A stretch of DNA of 64,000 nt, from NCBI GenBank assembly GCA_028714075.1, contig JAQTMZ010000002.1, forward strand, positions 248,001-312,000, in the 5' to 3' direction. The first letter of the stretch is position 1, and each line of letters opens with the position of its first letter. Of this stretch, positions 44,866 through 54,346 are shown one piece after another. A program made the translations under genes and the position numbers. This stretch comes from Gallionella sp. (GTDB lineage Bacteria > Pseudomonadota > Gammaproteobacteria > Burkholderiales > Gallionellaceae). The notes below the pieces were generated by a model, which was given only the letters and a program-made list of their open reading frames with translations, ran no database searches and was not told the DNA's origin.

Positions 44866-45630
44866 TCAGAATGGCAACACCGACATGAAGAAGCGTCCCA
44901 GGAATCCGAGCGACTGGGTGTCGTTTATTACCTCGCTCATTGCGCCGGCCTTCTTGTACTCAAGGTGCGCATCGGCAACCTGGGTGGACTGCACGGCGTT
45001 CAGGTTGGTGATTGTAGTCGGATTTACCACGCCGGAGAAACGAATAAATTCGTCGCCCTGATTCAATGACACCTGTTTTTCGCCGCTGACCAGCAAATTC
45101 CCGTTTGCCAATACTTCGATCACCGTTACGCTGATCGTTCCGGTCAAGTCCTCGCTGGCAGACCCCGCGCCCGCATTGGCTGACTTGTTGCTTGTTGTGC
45201 CGACAACGGAACCCGTCAGTGAGAAAAGATTGGCGAGTGCATTGGAAATCGCTCCGGGCATCCTGACTTTTTGAGGTATGTTTGTCGTTATAGTTGGAAG
45301 ATTGGCATTGATACTATTTGAATAACTGGAGCTGCCGCTGTCCTTCCGGTTACCGGTGGTTTTTTCCACAATATTGATGATCAGTATGTCGCCCACATTG
45401 CGCGCACGCCTGTCCTCGAATAATGAGCGCTCATTGATGCCCGCATGGAAAATTGCCCCGTCCGCCGGAGCGACCACTTTCCTCTCAACGGGTTTGGCGG
45501 TCATCGGTTGATGGATATTGGTGGGCGGAGTCATGGAGCAGCCTGCCACCAAAAGGCAGAATGCTAATACCGGGAAACTGAAGATAGCAAGTATCCGAAT
45601 CCTGTTTTCAGATTGTTCACTGCGATTCAA
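44866..45630 (-). CDS. flgH: Flagellar L-ring protein FlgH
   Basis: A 254-residue lipoprotein: TTG start with AAGGAG, lipobox LLVAGC (Cys about 30), then [21 protein letters not shown] and [27 protein letters not shown], both diagnostic of FlgH. Outer-membrane bushing. Confidence 0.94.
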   Translation of the reverse strand: MNRSEQSENRIRILAIFSFPVLAFCLLVAGCSMTPPTNIHQPMTAKPVERKVVAPADGAIFHAGINERSLFEDRRARNVGDILIINIVEKTTGNRKDSGSSSYSNSINANLPTITTNIPQKVRMPGAISNALANLFSLTGSVVGTTSNKSANAGAGSASEDLTGTISVTVIEVLANGNLLVSGEKQVSLNQGDEFIRFSGVVNPTTITNLNAVQSTQVADAHLEYKKAGAMSEVINDTQSLGFLGRFFMSVLPF

Positions 45631-45652
45631 CTCTAGCTCCTTAATTCATTTA

Positions 45653-46435
45653 TCATATCTGCGATAATTTTTGCAGCATCTGATCCGAAGTTTGAATGGC
45701 CTTGGAATTGATTTCATAAGCGCGTTGTGTCTGGATCATGTTCACCAATTCTTCCACCACATTCACATTGGATGTTTCCACATAGGATTGACTCAACGAA
45801 CCGCTGCCATTCGTTCCAGGCACGGTGGTGTTCGGCGTTCCGGAAGAAGCCGTTTCCTGATAAAGATTTTCGCCCATGCTTTGCAGTCCGGCCGGATTGA
45901 TAAATGTTGTCAGTTGCAGCTGACCAACTTGCTGCGCCGCGACTACGCCAGCCTGCGTCACGGTAACAATGCCATCCCGGCCGATGGTAACACCGGTAGA
46001 TGTTGCAGGAATCGTGATAGCGGGTTGTACGGGGAAACCGCTGGATGTCACCAACTGCCCCTGGCTGTCAGATTGAAACGAGCCGTCACGGGTGTAAGCC
46101 GTCGTACCATCCGGCATCAATATCTGGAAAAACCCCGCCCCTTGAATCGCCACGTCCAACTGGTTGCCGGTTAGCTGCAAATTGCCTTGGGTATGGATAC
46201 GTTCTGCCGCAATCGGGCGAACCCCCGTGCCAATTTGCAAACCGGATGGAACCTGAGTTTGTTGCGAAGATTGGGCGCCCGGTTGCCGTATGGTCTGATA
46301 CAGTAAATCCTCAAACACCGCGCGCGAACGCTTGAAGCCGGTTGTGCTGACGTTGGCCAGATTATTGGCAATTACATCCATCTGGGTTTGCTGCGCATCC
46401 AGACCGGTTTTGGAGATCCACAAAGAACGTATCAT
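45653..46435 (-). CDS. flgG: Flagellar distal rod protein FlgG
   Basis: A 260-residue protein with the axial N-terminal motif [34 protein letters not shown] (core [13 protein letters not shown]), the distal-rod [17 protein letters not shown] insertion and the C-terminal [26 protein letters not shown]. Confidence 0.95.
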   Translation of the reverse strand: MIRSLWISKTGLDAQQTQMDVIANNLANVSTTGFKRSRAVFEDLLYQTIRQPGAQSSQQTQVPSGLQIGTGVRPIAAERIHTQGNLQLTGNQLDVAIQGAGFFQILMPDGTTAYTRDGSFQSDSQGQLVTSSGFPVQPAITIPATSTGVTIGRDGIVTVTQAGVVAAQQVGQLQLTTFINPAGLQSMGENLYQETASSGTPNTTVPGTNGSGSLSQSYVETSNVNVVEELVNMIQTQRAYEINSKAIQTSDQMLQKLSQI

Positions 46436-46527
46436 GATTGTTATCCTTTATAAAGGCTAAGGGTTAGGGAGGCAGGGTTTGGAGGTTGGTTGATTCAGGT
46501 TTCCCATAGTCACCCAGCCCCTAATCG

Positions 46528-47271
46528 CTAGCCGGCAAGGCTCATTATCTGACTGGCCTGCCGTGCGTTGTTATCCGCAGTTTGCAACATCTTCATCTGC
46601 ATATCGAATTTACGCGCCAGTGAAATCATATTCACCATTGCCTCGACCGTATTTACATTGCTGCTTTCAATGCTGCCGGATACTACGCTCACATTGGCAT
46701 CCTCCGGTGCAGTCGTACCATCCTTCAAACGGAACAGTCCGTCGCCGCCGCGTTCCAGTTGCCCCGGGGGAGGGTTGACCAATTTCAGGCGTCCCGCCGC
46801 CACGACAGCAGCTACTCCGGTGCCGCTGGGTACCGTCGAAATTGAGCCGTCTTTGGCGATCGTCACTTCGGTATCGGGCGGTATCGTGATAGGGCCGCCG
46901 TCACCCATCACATTCAAACCACTGCGCGTTTGCAGCACGCCTTCCGGCGTGACCTGAAGGCTGCCGTTGCGCGTGTAGGCTTCCTTGCCATCTGGCCCCT
47001 GTACCGCAAGCCAGCCTGCCCCCGGCAATGCAACATCCAGTACACGACCGGTTTGATAAATTACCGCCGGGGAAAAATCCGAGCCGGGGGTGGAGTCCAC
47101 CACAAAAGTCCGGGTTGGCAAGCCTTCGCCAACCAGCGGCACGGCACGAAAGGTACTCAGTGCTGCGCGAAATCCGGGAGTGCTCGCGTTGGCCAAATTT
47201 TCAGATACCACGGCCTGCTGCTGCAGCACCTGAGCTGCGCCGGTCATTGCGGTGTAGATCAATTTGTCCAT
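46528..47271 (-). CDS. flgF: Flagellar proximal rod protein FlgF
   Basis: A 247-residue protein with N-terminal IYTAMTGAAQVLQQQAVVSENLANASTPGF and C-terminal ESSNVNTVEAMVNMISLARKFDMQMKML, the FlgF pattern. Proximal rod subunit, between flgE and flgG. Confidence 0.94.
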   Translation of the reverse strand: MDKLIYTAMTGAAQVLQQQAVVSENLANASTPGFRAALSTFRAVPLVGEGLPTRTFVVDSTPGSDFSPAVIYQTGRVLDVALPGAGWLAVQGPDGKEAYTRNGSLQVTPEGVLQTRSGLNVMGDGGPITIPPDTEVTIAKDGSISTVPSGTGVAAVVAAGRLKLVNPPPGQLERGGDGLFRLKDGTTAPEDANVSVVSGSIESSNVNTVEAMVNMISLARKFDMQMKMLQTADNNARQASQIMSLAG

Positions 47272-47289
47272 GGCTTTCTCCTGATTTGC

Positions 47290-47340
47290 AGGGGCACGAG
47301 AAACTTTAGTTCGTGCACCCGTACGGCACGCCGTGCCCCT
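47290..47340. repeat. Inverted repeat (AGGGGCACG type) between flgF and flgE
   Basis: AGGGGCACG (47290-47298) and CGTGCCCCT (47332-47340) are exact complements. The GTAGGGGC-type ends match elements at 55866 and 59490, so this looks like one member of a dispersed hairpin family. Confidence 0.5.
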
Positions 47341-47349
47341 ACCTAACCG

Positions 47350-48843
47350 CTATTTCAGATTCACGATGGTTTGCAGTATTTGATCCTGCGCCTTGATGGT
47401 TTGTGCATTGGCCTGATACATGCGCTGCGCGACAATCATGCTCACCAGTTCGGCAGTCAGGTCCACGTTGGAATCTTCCACGGCGGAGGATTGCAGCACC
47501 CCTCTGCCGCTCGTGCCAGGGGTAAGCGGACCTAAATTACCCGCAGCAACAGTGTCCACCCATTCGTTATTGCCCACCGGTTGCAAGCCTTGCGGGTTGG
47601 AAAAGTTGTTTAATAATATTTGCCCCAGCGCTTGGGTTTGCCCGTTGGTGTAGCGCCCGAGAATTGTACCGTCCGCGCCGGTCGAATACCCGCTCAGCGT
47701 TCCGGCGGCATAGCCATTCTGGGTCAAGCCATTCACATTGAAAGTGCCTGCATATTGCGTGCATTGGGTAAGGTCGAAAGTAATGGGTGCAGCGCCCGCC
47801 CACGCCGGCGTGCCCGATAGTACCCCTGCGGCAGGCGTTATCAGGCTACCGCTGTTACCAAAAGTAAGCATGGTCATTGAGTTTGCCGCTGCGGGAGCTG
47901 CGGGAGCCGCCGCAGGAGGCACTATGGCGCCATCCACTGTCAAAAAGACATTCCAGTTCAGCGAACCCGCATTGGAAGTAACGGCAGGGCCGGCAGCTGT
48001 TAAAGTCGATGTTGCCGGAGAAAAGGTTACCACGTTCCCTGCAATATTGGTGATTGTCGCCGCATGCGTTGCTCCCGCAACGCCTGCGGTGGCGATATTG
48101 ATGGTATTGCCGATAGTCAAGCCTGCAGCAGAAGGCGCGAGGGTTACTGACGTTGCGCCGGCAGCAACAGCCCCTGTGGCGGTGGTAGGAGTAATGGCGG
48201 TAAGAGGTATCCTTTGGAAATACAACGACGCCACATGGCTGGCACCAGCACTGTCATAGACCGCCAATGCGGTCGAATTATTGTACGTGGTCGATGTTAA
48301 TGGATTAAAAGGTGTTACAGCGTTATCGATTGCTGTTGCAGTCGAAATAAGATTTACTCCGACATTTGCGGTACTGGTGAGTTTCGGCGGATTACTTTTA
48401 TCAATAGCGCTGATTTGCAGAGGTACCGGTGGTTGCACTTGCGCAACCACTCCCAGCGTGGCTTCGTAGCCGGTTACATTATGCCCCAGGCTATTGACGA
48501 TAAAGCCATTTTTATCCTCATGGAACTGCCCGTTGCGGCTGTAAAAAATAGCCCCGGTTGGATCGGCCATACGGAAGAATCCTGCCCCGCTGATGGCTAC
48601 ATCCAGCGGATTATTGGTTGTGGAGATGGTTCCTTGAGTGAACTGCTGTGCAACGGCCGCCACCCTGCTACCGGAACCTGTTTGCAAAGAGCCGCTACCG
48701 CTAAGAGAAGCAGCATATGCATCGGCAAATTGTGTCTGGGATTGCTTGAAGCCGACAGTACTGGCATTCGCTACGTTGTTGCCGATCGAATCCAGATTTT
48801 TGGCCGATGAATTCAGGCCGCTTAGTCCTTGCTGAAAGCTCAT
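47350..48843 (-). CDS. flgE: Flagellar hook protein FlgE
   Basis: A 497-residue protein. N-terminal SFQQGLSGLNSSAKNLDSIGNNVANASTVGFKQSQTQFADAYA (core NNVANASTVGFK) and C-terminal VEDSNVDLTAELVSMIVAQRMYQANAQTIKAQDQI are diagnostic. The middle carries an Ala/Thr-rich beta domain (about 205-290) that lengthens it beyond the roughly 400-residue E. coli form. It builds the hook. Confidence 0.95.
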   Translation of the reverse strand: MSFQQGLSGLNSSAKNLDSIGNNVANASTVGFKQSQTQFADAYAASLSGSGSLQTGSGSRVAAVAQQFTQGTISTTNNPLDVAISGAGFFRMADPTGAIFYSRNGQFHEDKNGFIVNSLGHNVTGYEATLGVVAQVQPPVPLQISAIDKSNPPKLTSTANVGVNLISTATAIDNAVTPFNPLTSTTYNNSTALAVYDSAGASHVASLYFQRIPLTAITPTTATGAVAAGATSVTLAPSAAGLTIGNTINIATAGVAGATHAATITNIAGNVVTFSPATSTLTAAGPAVTSNAGSLNWNVFLTVDGAIVPPAAAPAAPAAANSMTMLTFGNSGSLITPAAGVLSGTPAWAGAAPITFDLTQCTQYAGTFNVNGLTQNGYAAGTLSGYSTGADGTILGRYTNGQTQALGQILLNNFSNPQGLQPVGNNEWVDTVAAGNLGPLTPGTSGRGVLQSSAVEDSNVDLTAELVSMIVAQRMYQANAQTIKAQDQILQTIVNLK

Positions 48844-48901
48844 GATGTTCTCCTTTGAAAAATCCCGCTGTGTTCAGGGGTTTCTTTAAATCAATCCGGT
48901 T

Positions 48902-49576
48902 TTAAAGAATCTGTTTGACTTGCGACATGGCGATGCCATCCAGTTGCCCGACACTCAATGTAACCCCCTGCTTGCCTTGCGATACGCTGTTAACCATGCC
49001 GAATTGCAGCCCCGAGACGTCGGTCTTGGTTCCGGTGCCGGTTTGATCGGCATTAACGGCAAAAGTGTAGCTCCCGTCCGCCACCTTCGCGCCGCTATTG
49101 TCCAACCCGTCCCATTGCCAATGCCCCATTCCGGCCGGTTGCGCCCCCAGTTGAATGTTGCGTATCAAGGCGCCCGCCTTGTCTGTTATGGATATATTCA
49201 ATCTGTCCGCGCTCTGCGTTAATTCAAATCCGCCGAATGCGCTACCGTTAGCCAGATCGAGACCATTACCCGGCACCAAAACGCCATGCCCGATCATGCT
49301 GGCCGCTTGCAGCGATTGGTTGTTGGTCATACTGTCGCTCAGCGCCTGCAGGGTGACGTTCAACTTGTCGATCCCGGATACCGTGCTGAGTTGCGCCATT
49401 TGCGAAGTCACTTGCGCATTGTCCATCGGATTAAGCGGATCCTGGTTCTTCATCTGCGTAACCAGCAGTTTCAAGAACCGATCCTGTGTGTTGGCTGCCG
49501 AACTGCCAGTTGCCGCAGCAGCGGCAGTGGCGGCATTTGTTGCGGAGGTGGCACTATTCGTTTGTGTTATGGGCAT
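48902..49576 (-). CDS. flgD: Flagellar hook-cap protein FlgD
   Basis: A 224-residue protein behind AAAGGAAA. An Ala/Thr-rich start is followed by RFLKLLVTQMKNQDPLNPMDNAQVTSQMAQLSTVSGIDKLN, the FlgD signature (core QDPLNPMDN), then FlgD Tudor/Ig-like domains. Scaffold for hook polymerisation. Confidence 0.94.
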   Translation of the reverse strand: MPITQTNSATSATNAATAAAAATGSSAANTQDRFLKLLVTQMKNQDPLNPMDNAQVTSQMAQLSTVSGIDKLNVTLQALSDSMTNNQSLQAASMIGHGVLVPGNGLDLANGSAFGGFELTQSADRLNISITDKAGALIRNIQLGAQPAGMGHWQWDGLDNSGAKVADGSYTFAVNADQTGTGTKTDVSGLQFGMVNSVSQGKQGVTLSVGQLDGIAMSQVKQIL

Positions 49577-49605
49577 GGCAATTTCCTTTCATTGCAGGCC
49601 GACCA

Positions 49606-50010
49606 TTACTGGCCGATGGTTAAAGTTTTAAGTAACAGCGTTTTAGAGGTATTCATTACATCGACATTATTTTGATAGGCGCGCGATGCCGAGATCATGT
49701 TGACCATCTCATCCACCACTTTTACATTCGGCATTGACACGTAACCCTGCTCGTTGGCCATCGGATGCTTGGGGTCGTAGACCATGTGCATCGGCGAATT
49801 ATCCTCAACCACCGTAATCACTTTGACCCCTTGCGCACCGCTTCCATCCACCGGTGCCGCGCTGAACACCACTTGCTTTGCGCGATAGGGCTGACCATTG
49901 GCGCTGGTGGTGCTGTCGGCGTTCGCCAGATTACTCGCTACAACATTCAAACGCTGCGCTTGGGCGGCCATCCCGGAACCCGCCACATTAAATATATTAA
50001 ATAGAGACAT
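49606..50010 (-). CDS. flgC: Flagellar proximal rod protein FlgC
   Basis: A 134-residue protein with [36 protein letters not shown] and the C-terminal [37 protein letters not shown]. Standard FlgC. Confidence 0.95.
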   Translation of the reverse strand: MSLFNIFNVAGSGMAAQAQRLNVVASNLANADSTTSANGQPYRAKQVVFSAAPVDGSGAQGVKVITVVEDNSPMHMVYDPKHPMANEQGYVSMPNVKVVDEMVNMISASRAYQNNVDVMNTSKTLLLKTLTIGQ

Positions 50011-50155
50011 GCCTATCGCTCCTTTAATTACGACCCAATCGAATGGTCAAGGTTCAGTGTTCGTACTTATCCCACTTATAAATGCCGAATTCTGTGCGTT
50101 ACCGTACAAAAAACAGCAGATTTCAACGTCGCAAAAAACTTGCAGCAAACACTGG

Positions 50156-50560
50156 TCAACCCTGTATTGCTGCCAGCATATCCTTGAGCTCATCGCCGGC
50201 GAATTTTATGCTGGCCTCATAACGCAATGCATTGTCGGTAAATTGCGCACGCTCCACGTCCATATCTACGGTGTTGCCGTCGGCACTTGGCTGAACAGGC
50301 CTGCGATACATCACCGGAGAGCCCAGAATCGAACCACCCGCATTACCCCCCAGATGCATCGGGGAGGTTTGCACAACCGGCAACTTCGGCGAGGTTCCAG
50401 CCAGCGCATTCTGTAGCGCGCTGGCAAAATCAATATCCCTCGCCTTGTAGTTGGGCGTGTCGGCGTTGGCAATATTGGACGCCAGCAACTCCTGGCGCGC
50501 CGCGCGCAAATTCAATGCAGTTTGATGAAAGCGCAGAGCATCATCCAGCTTGTTGACCAC
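50156..50560 (-). CDS. flgB: Flagellar proximal rod protein FlgB
   Basis: A 134-residue protein. The GTG at 50560 is chosen because AGGAGGG precedes it with good spacing; an upstream GTG at 50587 lacks one. Features are KLDDALRFHQTALNLRAARQELLASNIANADTPNYKARDIDF (core NIANADTPNYKARDIDF) and a C-terminal AQFTDNALRYEASIKF. First gene of the flgB-flgL block; a 145-bp gap separates it from flgC. Confidence 0.92.
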   Translation of the reverse strand: MVNKLDDALRFHQTALNLRAARQELLASNIANADTPNYKARDIDFASALQNALAGTSPKLPVVQTSPMHLGGNAGGSILGSPVMYRRPVQPSADGNTVDMDVERAQFTDNALRYEASIKFAGDELKDMLAAIQG

Positions 50561-50648
50561 AACACCCTCCTGTTTGCCCGCCGACACTTATTACCACTTA
50601 ACATAAGTAACATCCTAAATCATGCAGCCAGTTGGTTATTTGCCGATT

Positions 50649-50666
50649 AGGGGTGGTTTTACCCCT
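50649..50666. promoter_or_regulatory. 6-bp hairpin in the flgB-flgA divergent region
   Basis: AGGGGT-ggtttt-ACCCCT at 50649-50666 lies between the divergent flgB and flgA starts. Convincing sigma-28 or sigma-54 elements were not found here. Confidence 0.3.
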
Positions 50667-50723
50667 CAATTCAGGTTTATTCATTACTTCCCTTAATAGC
50701 CAGTAACTAGCACAATGCATGCC

Positions 50724-51398
50724 ATGAAAAACCTGTTATTAGCTGGATTTTTGTTACTTCAATCCGTTGCCGCCGCTACCGGCATGCAAGATCACGCCCT
50801 GATAAAGGATGCGGTGACTACCTTCGTGCAACAACAAACAGCCGACCTGCCCGGCAAGGTATCCTTCGAAGTGGACGAAATTGACCGGCGCATCGCGCTG
50901 CCCGAGTGCCGCAAGCTCAAAGTTCTTTTGCCTGCCGGTGGCAAACTCGTCGGGAAAACGGCCGTCGTGGTGCGCTGCAACGAAGCGCGGGGGTGGAGCA
51001 TATCCGTTCCGGTGCAAATCAGAGTCAGCGCCAGCCTGATAATCAGCGCACGAGCCTTGCCGTTGGGGCATACCATGAGCGAAGATGATCTTGCCACACA
51101 GGCCACTGAAACCACTCAGTCAGGCGGGATAACCGACACCAAACAGGTGGTCGGTAAAGTGTTGCGCCATGGCATCACCGCTGGGCAGGTATTGCGCGAA
51201 GAAATGCTGCGCCCGCCCTACAGCATCGTGCAAGGCCAAGCCGTGCAAATCATCGTGCGCGGCAAAGGATTCAACATACGCAACGAAGGCGTCGCACTGA
51301 GCAATGCGAGCGAGGGGCAAACCGTACAGGTTCGCACCAGCTCGGGCCGCTTGCTTGGCGGTATTGCCGGGGAGAGCGGCGTGGTAGAAATCAGATAG
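50724..51398 (+). CDS. flgA: Flagellar P-ring assembly chaperone FlgA
   Basis: A 224-residue protein (ATG 50724) with a signal peptide (ending VAAA-TGM) and a C-terminal SAF domain (about 140-224; VGKVLRHGITAGQVLREEML, VRTSSGRLLGGIAGESGVVEI). Periplasmic chaperone for FlgI. Divergent from flgB and convergent with the PLP cluster. Confidence 0.93.
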   Translation: MKNLLLAGFLLLQSVAAATGMQDHALIKDAVTTFVQQQTADLPGKVSFEVDEIDRRIALPECRKLKVLLPAGGKLVGKTAVVVRCNEARGWSISVPVQIRVSASLIISARALPLGHTMSEDDLATQATETTQSGGITDTKQVVGKVLRHGITAGQVLREEMLRPPYSIVQGQAVQIIVRGKGFNIRNEGVALSNASEGQTVQVRTSSGRLLGGIAGESGVVEIR

Positions 51399-51466
51399 TG
51401 ACAATGAGTCACTGGTAGTCTCATCATTCTGAAAATGGCTGGAGCAACAGGGTTCCAGAGGCGCCT

Positions 51467-53038
51467 TTAGAGATTTTCAGTTATCCATGCCGCTTTATTT
51501 AACGCCGCCAAAGCGTCTTCAATCACTGCGGTAGCCCCTTTGCCATGTTGCGATGCCGCCTCGATAATCAGCCGTGCGCTGACGCATATGCGCAACGCGC
51601 TCACCTCGATCCCGTTGCGGTTGCCGCATGCAACCGGCTGCCCGAGCTGGCAGCGCAACGACGCAATGCCGCCGCCCGAATCGGTACGGTTGAAAGTGGG
51701 ATTTTCCGTCAAGCCGGTTTGCAACTGTTTATAGACGTGAAGGGTTTCTTCGCGGCTCAACGGCAGTCGTCCGGCCTTGGTCTCAGAGTGGGTTTCAGGG
51801 TGATAGAGCAGAAAAGAAAAAATCGTCTGGAGATGATCCCAGCTGTTGGCCTCTATCAATGGATGGCGGTCAAGTTGCGGCACCGGCAGCGGCTCGAAGG
51901 CGGGATCGCTCGTCAGGCGACGCCGGATGGCATGCGCAAACGCCTGAAGGAAATTGATGATCGCAGCTTGCGGTATCGAATGAAACTTGCGCATTTCTTC
52001 CAAGGCGGCCTCCCAACGCAGCAGCAGTCCAAAGTTTGCATCATTGTTCAGTTCGTTCGCCGTATTCCAGTCGGTCGGCCAATTTCCCCTGGATGAATAA
52101 GGGAGCAGGGCGGGCGGAAATTTTCTCTGACGGAGCCACTGTGCCGCCGCGAAAGGGAGCAGCACAACGGCTGAAAAAGATGGGCCGGCGACAAATTTCG
52201 ATCCGGTCAGCGCGACCATGAAGCCCTGTTCCAGATAGGCGCGTAACGTCGGCGGCGCGATGCGGAACTGGCAGGCATCGACCAGAACATCGACGCTATC
52301 CGGAAATTGATAATGCAGCCGTGAAATACAGGCCGGACTCGGCGCGATCAATCCGGTTTTGGATTGATCGACAAGGATCAGCAGAACTCGCCGCCCCAGC
52401 GCAACTGCTTCGTTTACCAAGGACTCAACCTGGTTATCAATTTCGGCCAACTGCCGCAGTGTTCCATCGGCAAGTCTGATCGGCACGGACATGACTTCAA
52501 GGGCGCTGCTGCCTGCGATGCGCATGCCTTCAACAACCACAGTATTTTGCGGGCCCGCAGCATTGAAGTGGCGACCGGCTAAAGCTGCCGCCACTCCGCT
52601 TCCCGTTTCGTTTGCCTCTACCATCACCACCAGCGCAGGTATATGTTCGCCGCTACCTGTATATTGCGCAACGATCAAATGTACATCTGTTCCGGAGGTG
52701 GCGAACACGGCTTCGAGGCCGACGAGATCGGATATTTCGCACAACTGAAACAACTCCGAGCGGATTCGCTGGATTTCACGCGCATAGACAACCGCATGCG
52801 ATTCTGTCGCGATATCCCGCAGCAATTTCTGGCGCAGCCGGTTTGCGGCGGCAAAACCTGTCGCGGAAATAACCGATGCCGTGGAAGAGCTGAAAGACAA
52901 TAGTTGAGGATCGGGGAGTGGCGGGCAACCGTATTTATTCAGACCGCTGGACGGGTCCAGCGCGATGCGCGCATCGCCGCCCGTTATCAGCAATTGTTCG
53001 GTGGGCGGCAGGCTGTCGGGTGGCTGGTTATTGGGCAT
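51467..53038 (-). CDS. Fold-type-I PLP enzyme, aminotransferase class V-like
   Basis: A 523-residue protein. The large PLP domain has the cofactor-binding Asp in VLVDACQFR and the probable Schiff-base Lys in ALTGSKFVAGPSFSA (about residue 280). The N-terminal region ISATGFAAANRLRQKLL and an unusual opening (ITGGDARIALDPSSGLNKYGCP) are not those of a named family I know. It is the third gene of a minus-strand set with a PLP decarboxylase and an ATP-grasp-like protein; 54 bp separate it from the middle gene. Reaction unknown; transamination or C-S/C-N bond chemistry are open options. Confidence 0.6.
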   Translation of the reverse strand: MPNNQPPDSLPPTEQLLITGGDARIALDPSSGLNKYGCPPLPDPQLLSFSSSTASVISATGFAAANRLRQKLLRDIATESHAVVYAREIQRIRSELFQLCEISDLVGLEAVFATSGTDVHLIVAQYTGSGEHIPALVVMVEANETGSGVAAALAGRHFNAAGPQNTVVVEGMRIAGSSALEVMSVPIRLADGTLRQLAEIDNQVESLVNEAVALGRRVLLILVDQSKTGLIAPSPACISRLHYQFPDSVDVLVDACQFRIAPPTLRAYLEQGFMVALTGSKFVAGPSFSAVVLLPFAAAQWLRQRKFPPALLPYSSRGNWPTDWNTANELNNDANFGLLLRWEAALEEMRKFHSIPQAAIINFLQAFAHAIRRRLTSDPAFEPLPVPQLDRHPLIEANSWDHLQTIFSFLLYHPETHSETKAGRLPLSREETLHVYKQLQTGLTENPTFNRTDSGGGIASLRCQLGQPVACGNRNGIEVSALRICVSARLIIEAASQHGKGATAVIEDALAALNKAAWITENL

Positions 53039-53092
53039 TTTGGCGGCGGCGATACAGCGGCATTGGAGCCGTAGTATTTAGCATCTACAAAT

Positions 53093-54337
53093 CTAAAGTA
53101 CGGCACGCTGCATGGCATGACCCAGCATCCGGCGGAACGCATCGAACACCTTGCGCATTTGCGGTTGTTTGTATGGGAACACATCGACCGGGTCGATGGC
53201 ATGGACAATCATGCAGCTGTCGATTTCGAAAATCAGCAGTTGGCCATCGGCGGTCTCGCCGCAATCGATGCCGAGATAGTCAAGCCCGGCACGCTCGCCG
53301 ATAGTGCGTAATGCCTCGGTATGCCGGCGTGCGAAGCCGCCGTCGAAATCAGCCATGGCACGCGCTTCCTCAGCGCGTTTCTCGGCGCTGCCGGCCATCC
53401 CCGCATTCAGGTAATGGATCATCCAGTGTTCCGATATTGCCAGATGGCAGATATATGGCTGCCCTTCGATCAGCACAATCCGGTATTTCCTAAACTGGCC
53501 GTCTTTGCTGCGGTAATTGACAAAACGCGCAACATAAAATTCGCTGTTCGGCATCTTCAGCAAATAGTCCGCCATGGCCGCCGCGTTGTCTATCTTGTCC
53601 AGCCCTTGCCCCGCATGGGAATCGACCGGGCGGACGATAACCGGAAAATCGCCATCTCCGAGGGTGTCGGTAATTCCGCGTTCCTGGCGACTGACCTGCT
53701 CCAGAATCTGCCTGCCGGCTCTGACCGTGTCCGGCATGACCACACCGGGGACGCCCTTGAGTAACGCGCAAGCATCATTGCGCGACATCAGTGCAATCCG
53801 ATCGGGCCTGTTGAGCACCGGGCGCGGCCAGGCTTTTATGGCACTGCCAATTTCAGCCAGAAGCGGAAGGTTTTGATCGGATTCCGCAATCGCGATGAAC
53901 AGCAAGTCATGATCGGGCAAAGAGGCGGGGAATGGCAACCCTTGGCCCACATAAAGCATATCGAGAGCGACATCGGAGTCCTCCAGCAAGAACTCCAATG
54001 GTGTGTTCGCCATCAAATCACCCGGCGTCATAACGGCCAGCAACCTAATAGCCGCCTGACCAGATGCCGTCGGCGCAGAATATATCTGCTGTATCTGCAA
54101 GGCTTCCGCCTGCATCGACAAGGCCAGCTCCCGTTCGCCCCTGAGCAGTAAAACCGTGAACAGGTCCATCAAGGCATTGGCGCTTGCCGTGCCCGGATTA
54201 GTCCCGGCGCGTTCGATCAATTTTGCTCCCAAGGGCGCGAGATCAACACCTGAATAGGCCATCCTCATCAGTTTCGCAAGGCCAATCAGCTTGTCGTCTT
54301 GATCCGTGCGGCAGCCTTCCCTGTTGTGGGTATTCAC
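53093..54337 (-). CDS. ATP-grasp ligase-like protein with helical N-terminal domain
   Basis: A 414-residue protein starting at GTG 54337 behind AGGAAAA. The N-terminal 110 residues are helical and repeat-like (TPR-like: ANALMDLFTVLLLRGERELALSMQAEALQIQ). The C-terminal part has ATP-grasp features: FPVIVRPVDSHAGQGLDKI (lysine/glycine loop replaced by RPVDSHAGQG), then LLIFEIDSCMIVHAIDPVDVFPYK, whose E-x-D/N metal ligands are typical of carboxylate-amine ligases. It lies 9 bp downstream of the decarboxylase, so it may join an amine product to an acid. Substrates unknown. Confidence 0.6.
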   Translation of the reverse strand: MNTHNREGCRTDQDDKLIGLAKLMRMAYSGVDLAPLGAKLIERAGTNPGTASANALMDLFTVLLLRGERELALSMQAEALQIQQIYSAPTASGQAAIRLLAVMTPGDLMANTPLEFLLEDSDVALDMLYVGQGLPFPASLPDHDLLFIAIAESDQNLPLLAEIGSAIKAWPRPVLNRPDRIALMSRNDACALLKGVPGVVMPDTVRAGRQILEQVSRQERGITDTLGDGDFPVIVRPVDSHAGQGLDKIDNAAAMADYLLKMPNSEFYVARFVNYRSKDGQFRKYRIVLIEGQPYICHLAISEHWMIHYLNAGMAGSAEKRAEEARAMADFDGGFARRHTEALRTIGERAGLDYLGIDCGETADGQLLIFEIDSCMIVHAIDPVDVFPYKQPQMRKVFDAFRRMLGHAMQRAVL

Positions 54338-54346
54338 AATATTTTC

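Noticed and set aside
50623..50649. GCCGATTA in the flgB-flgA gap as a sigma-28 -10 element
   Set aside because: No matching -35 at the required 11-base spacing.
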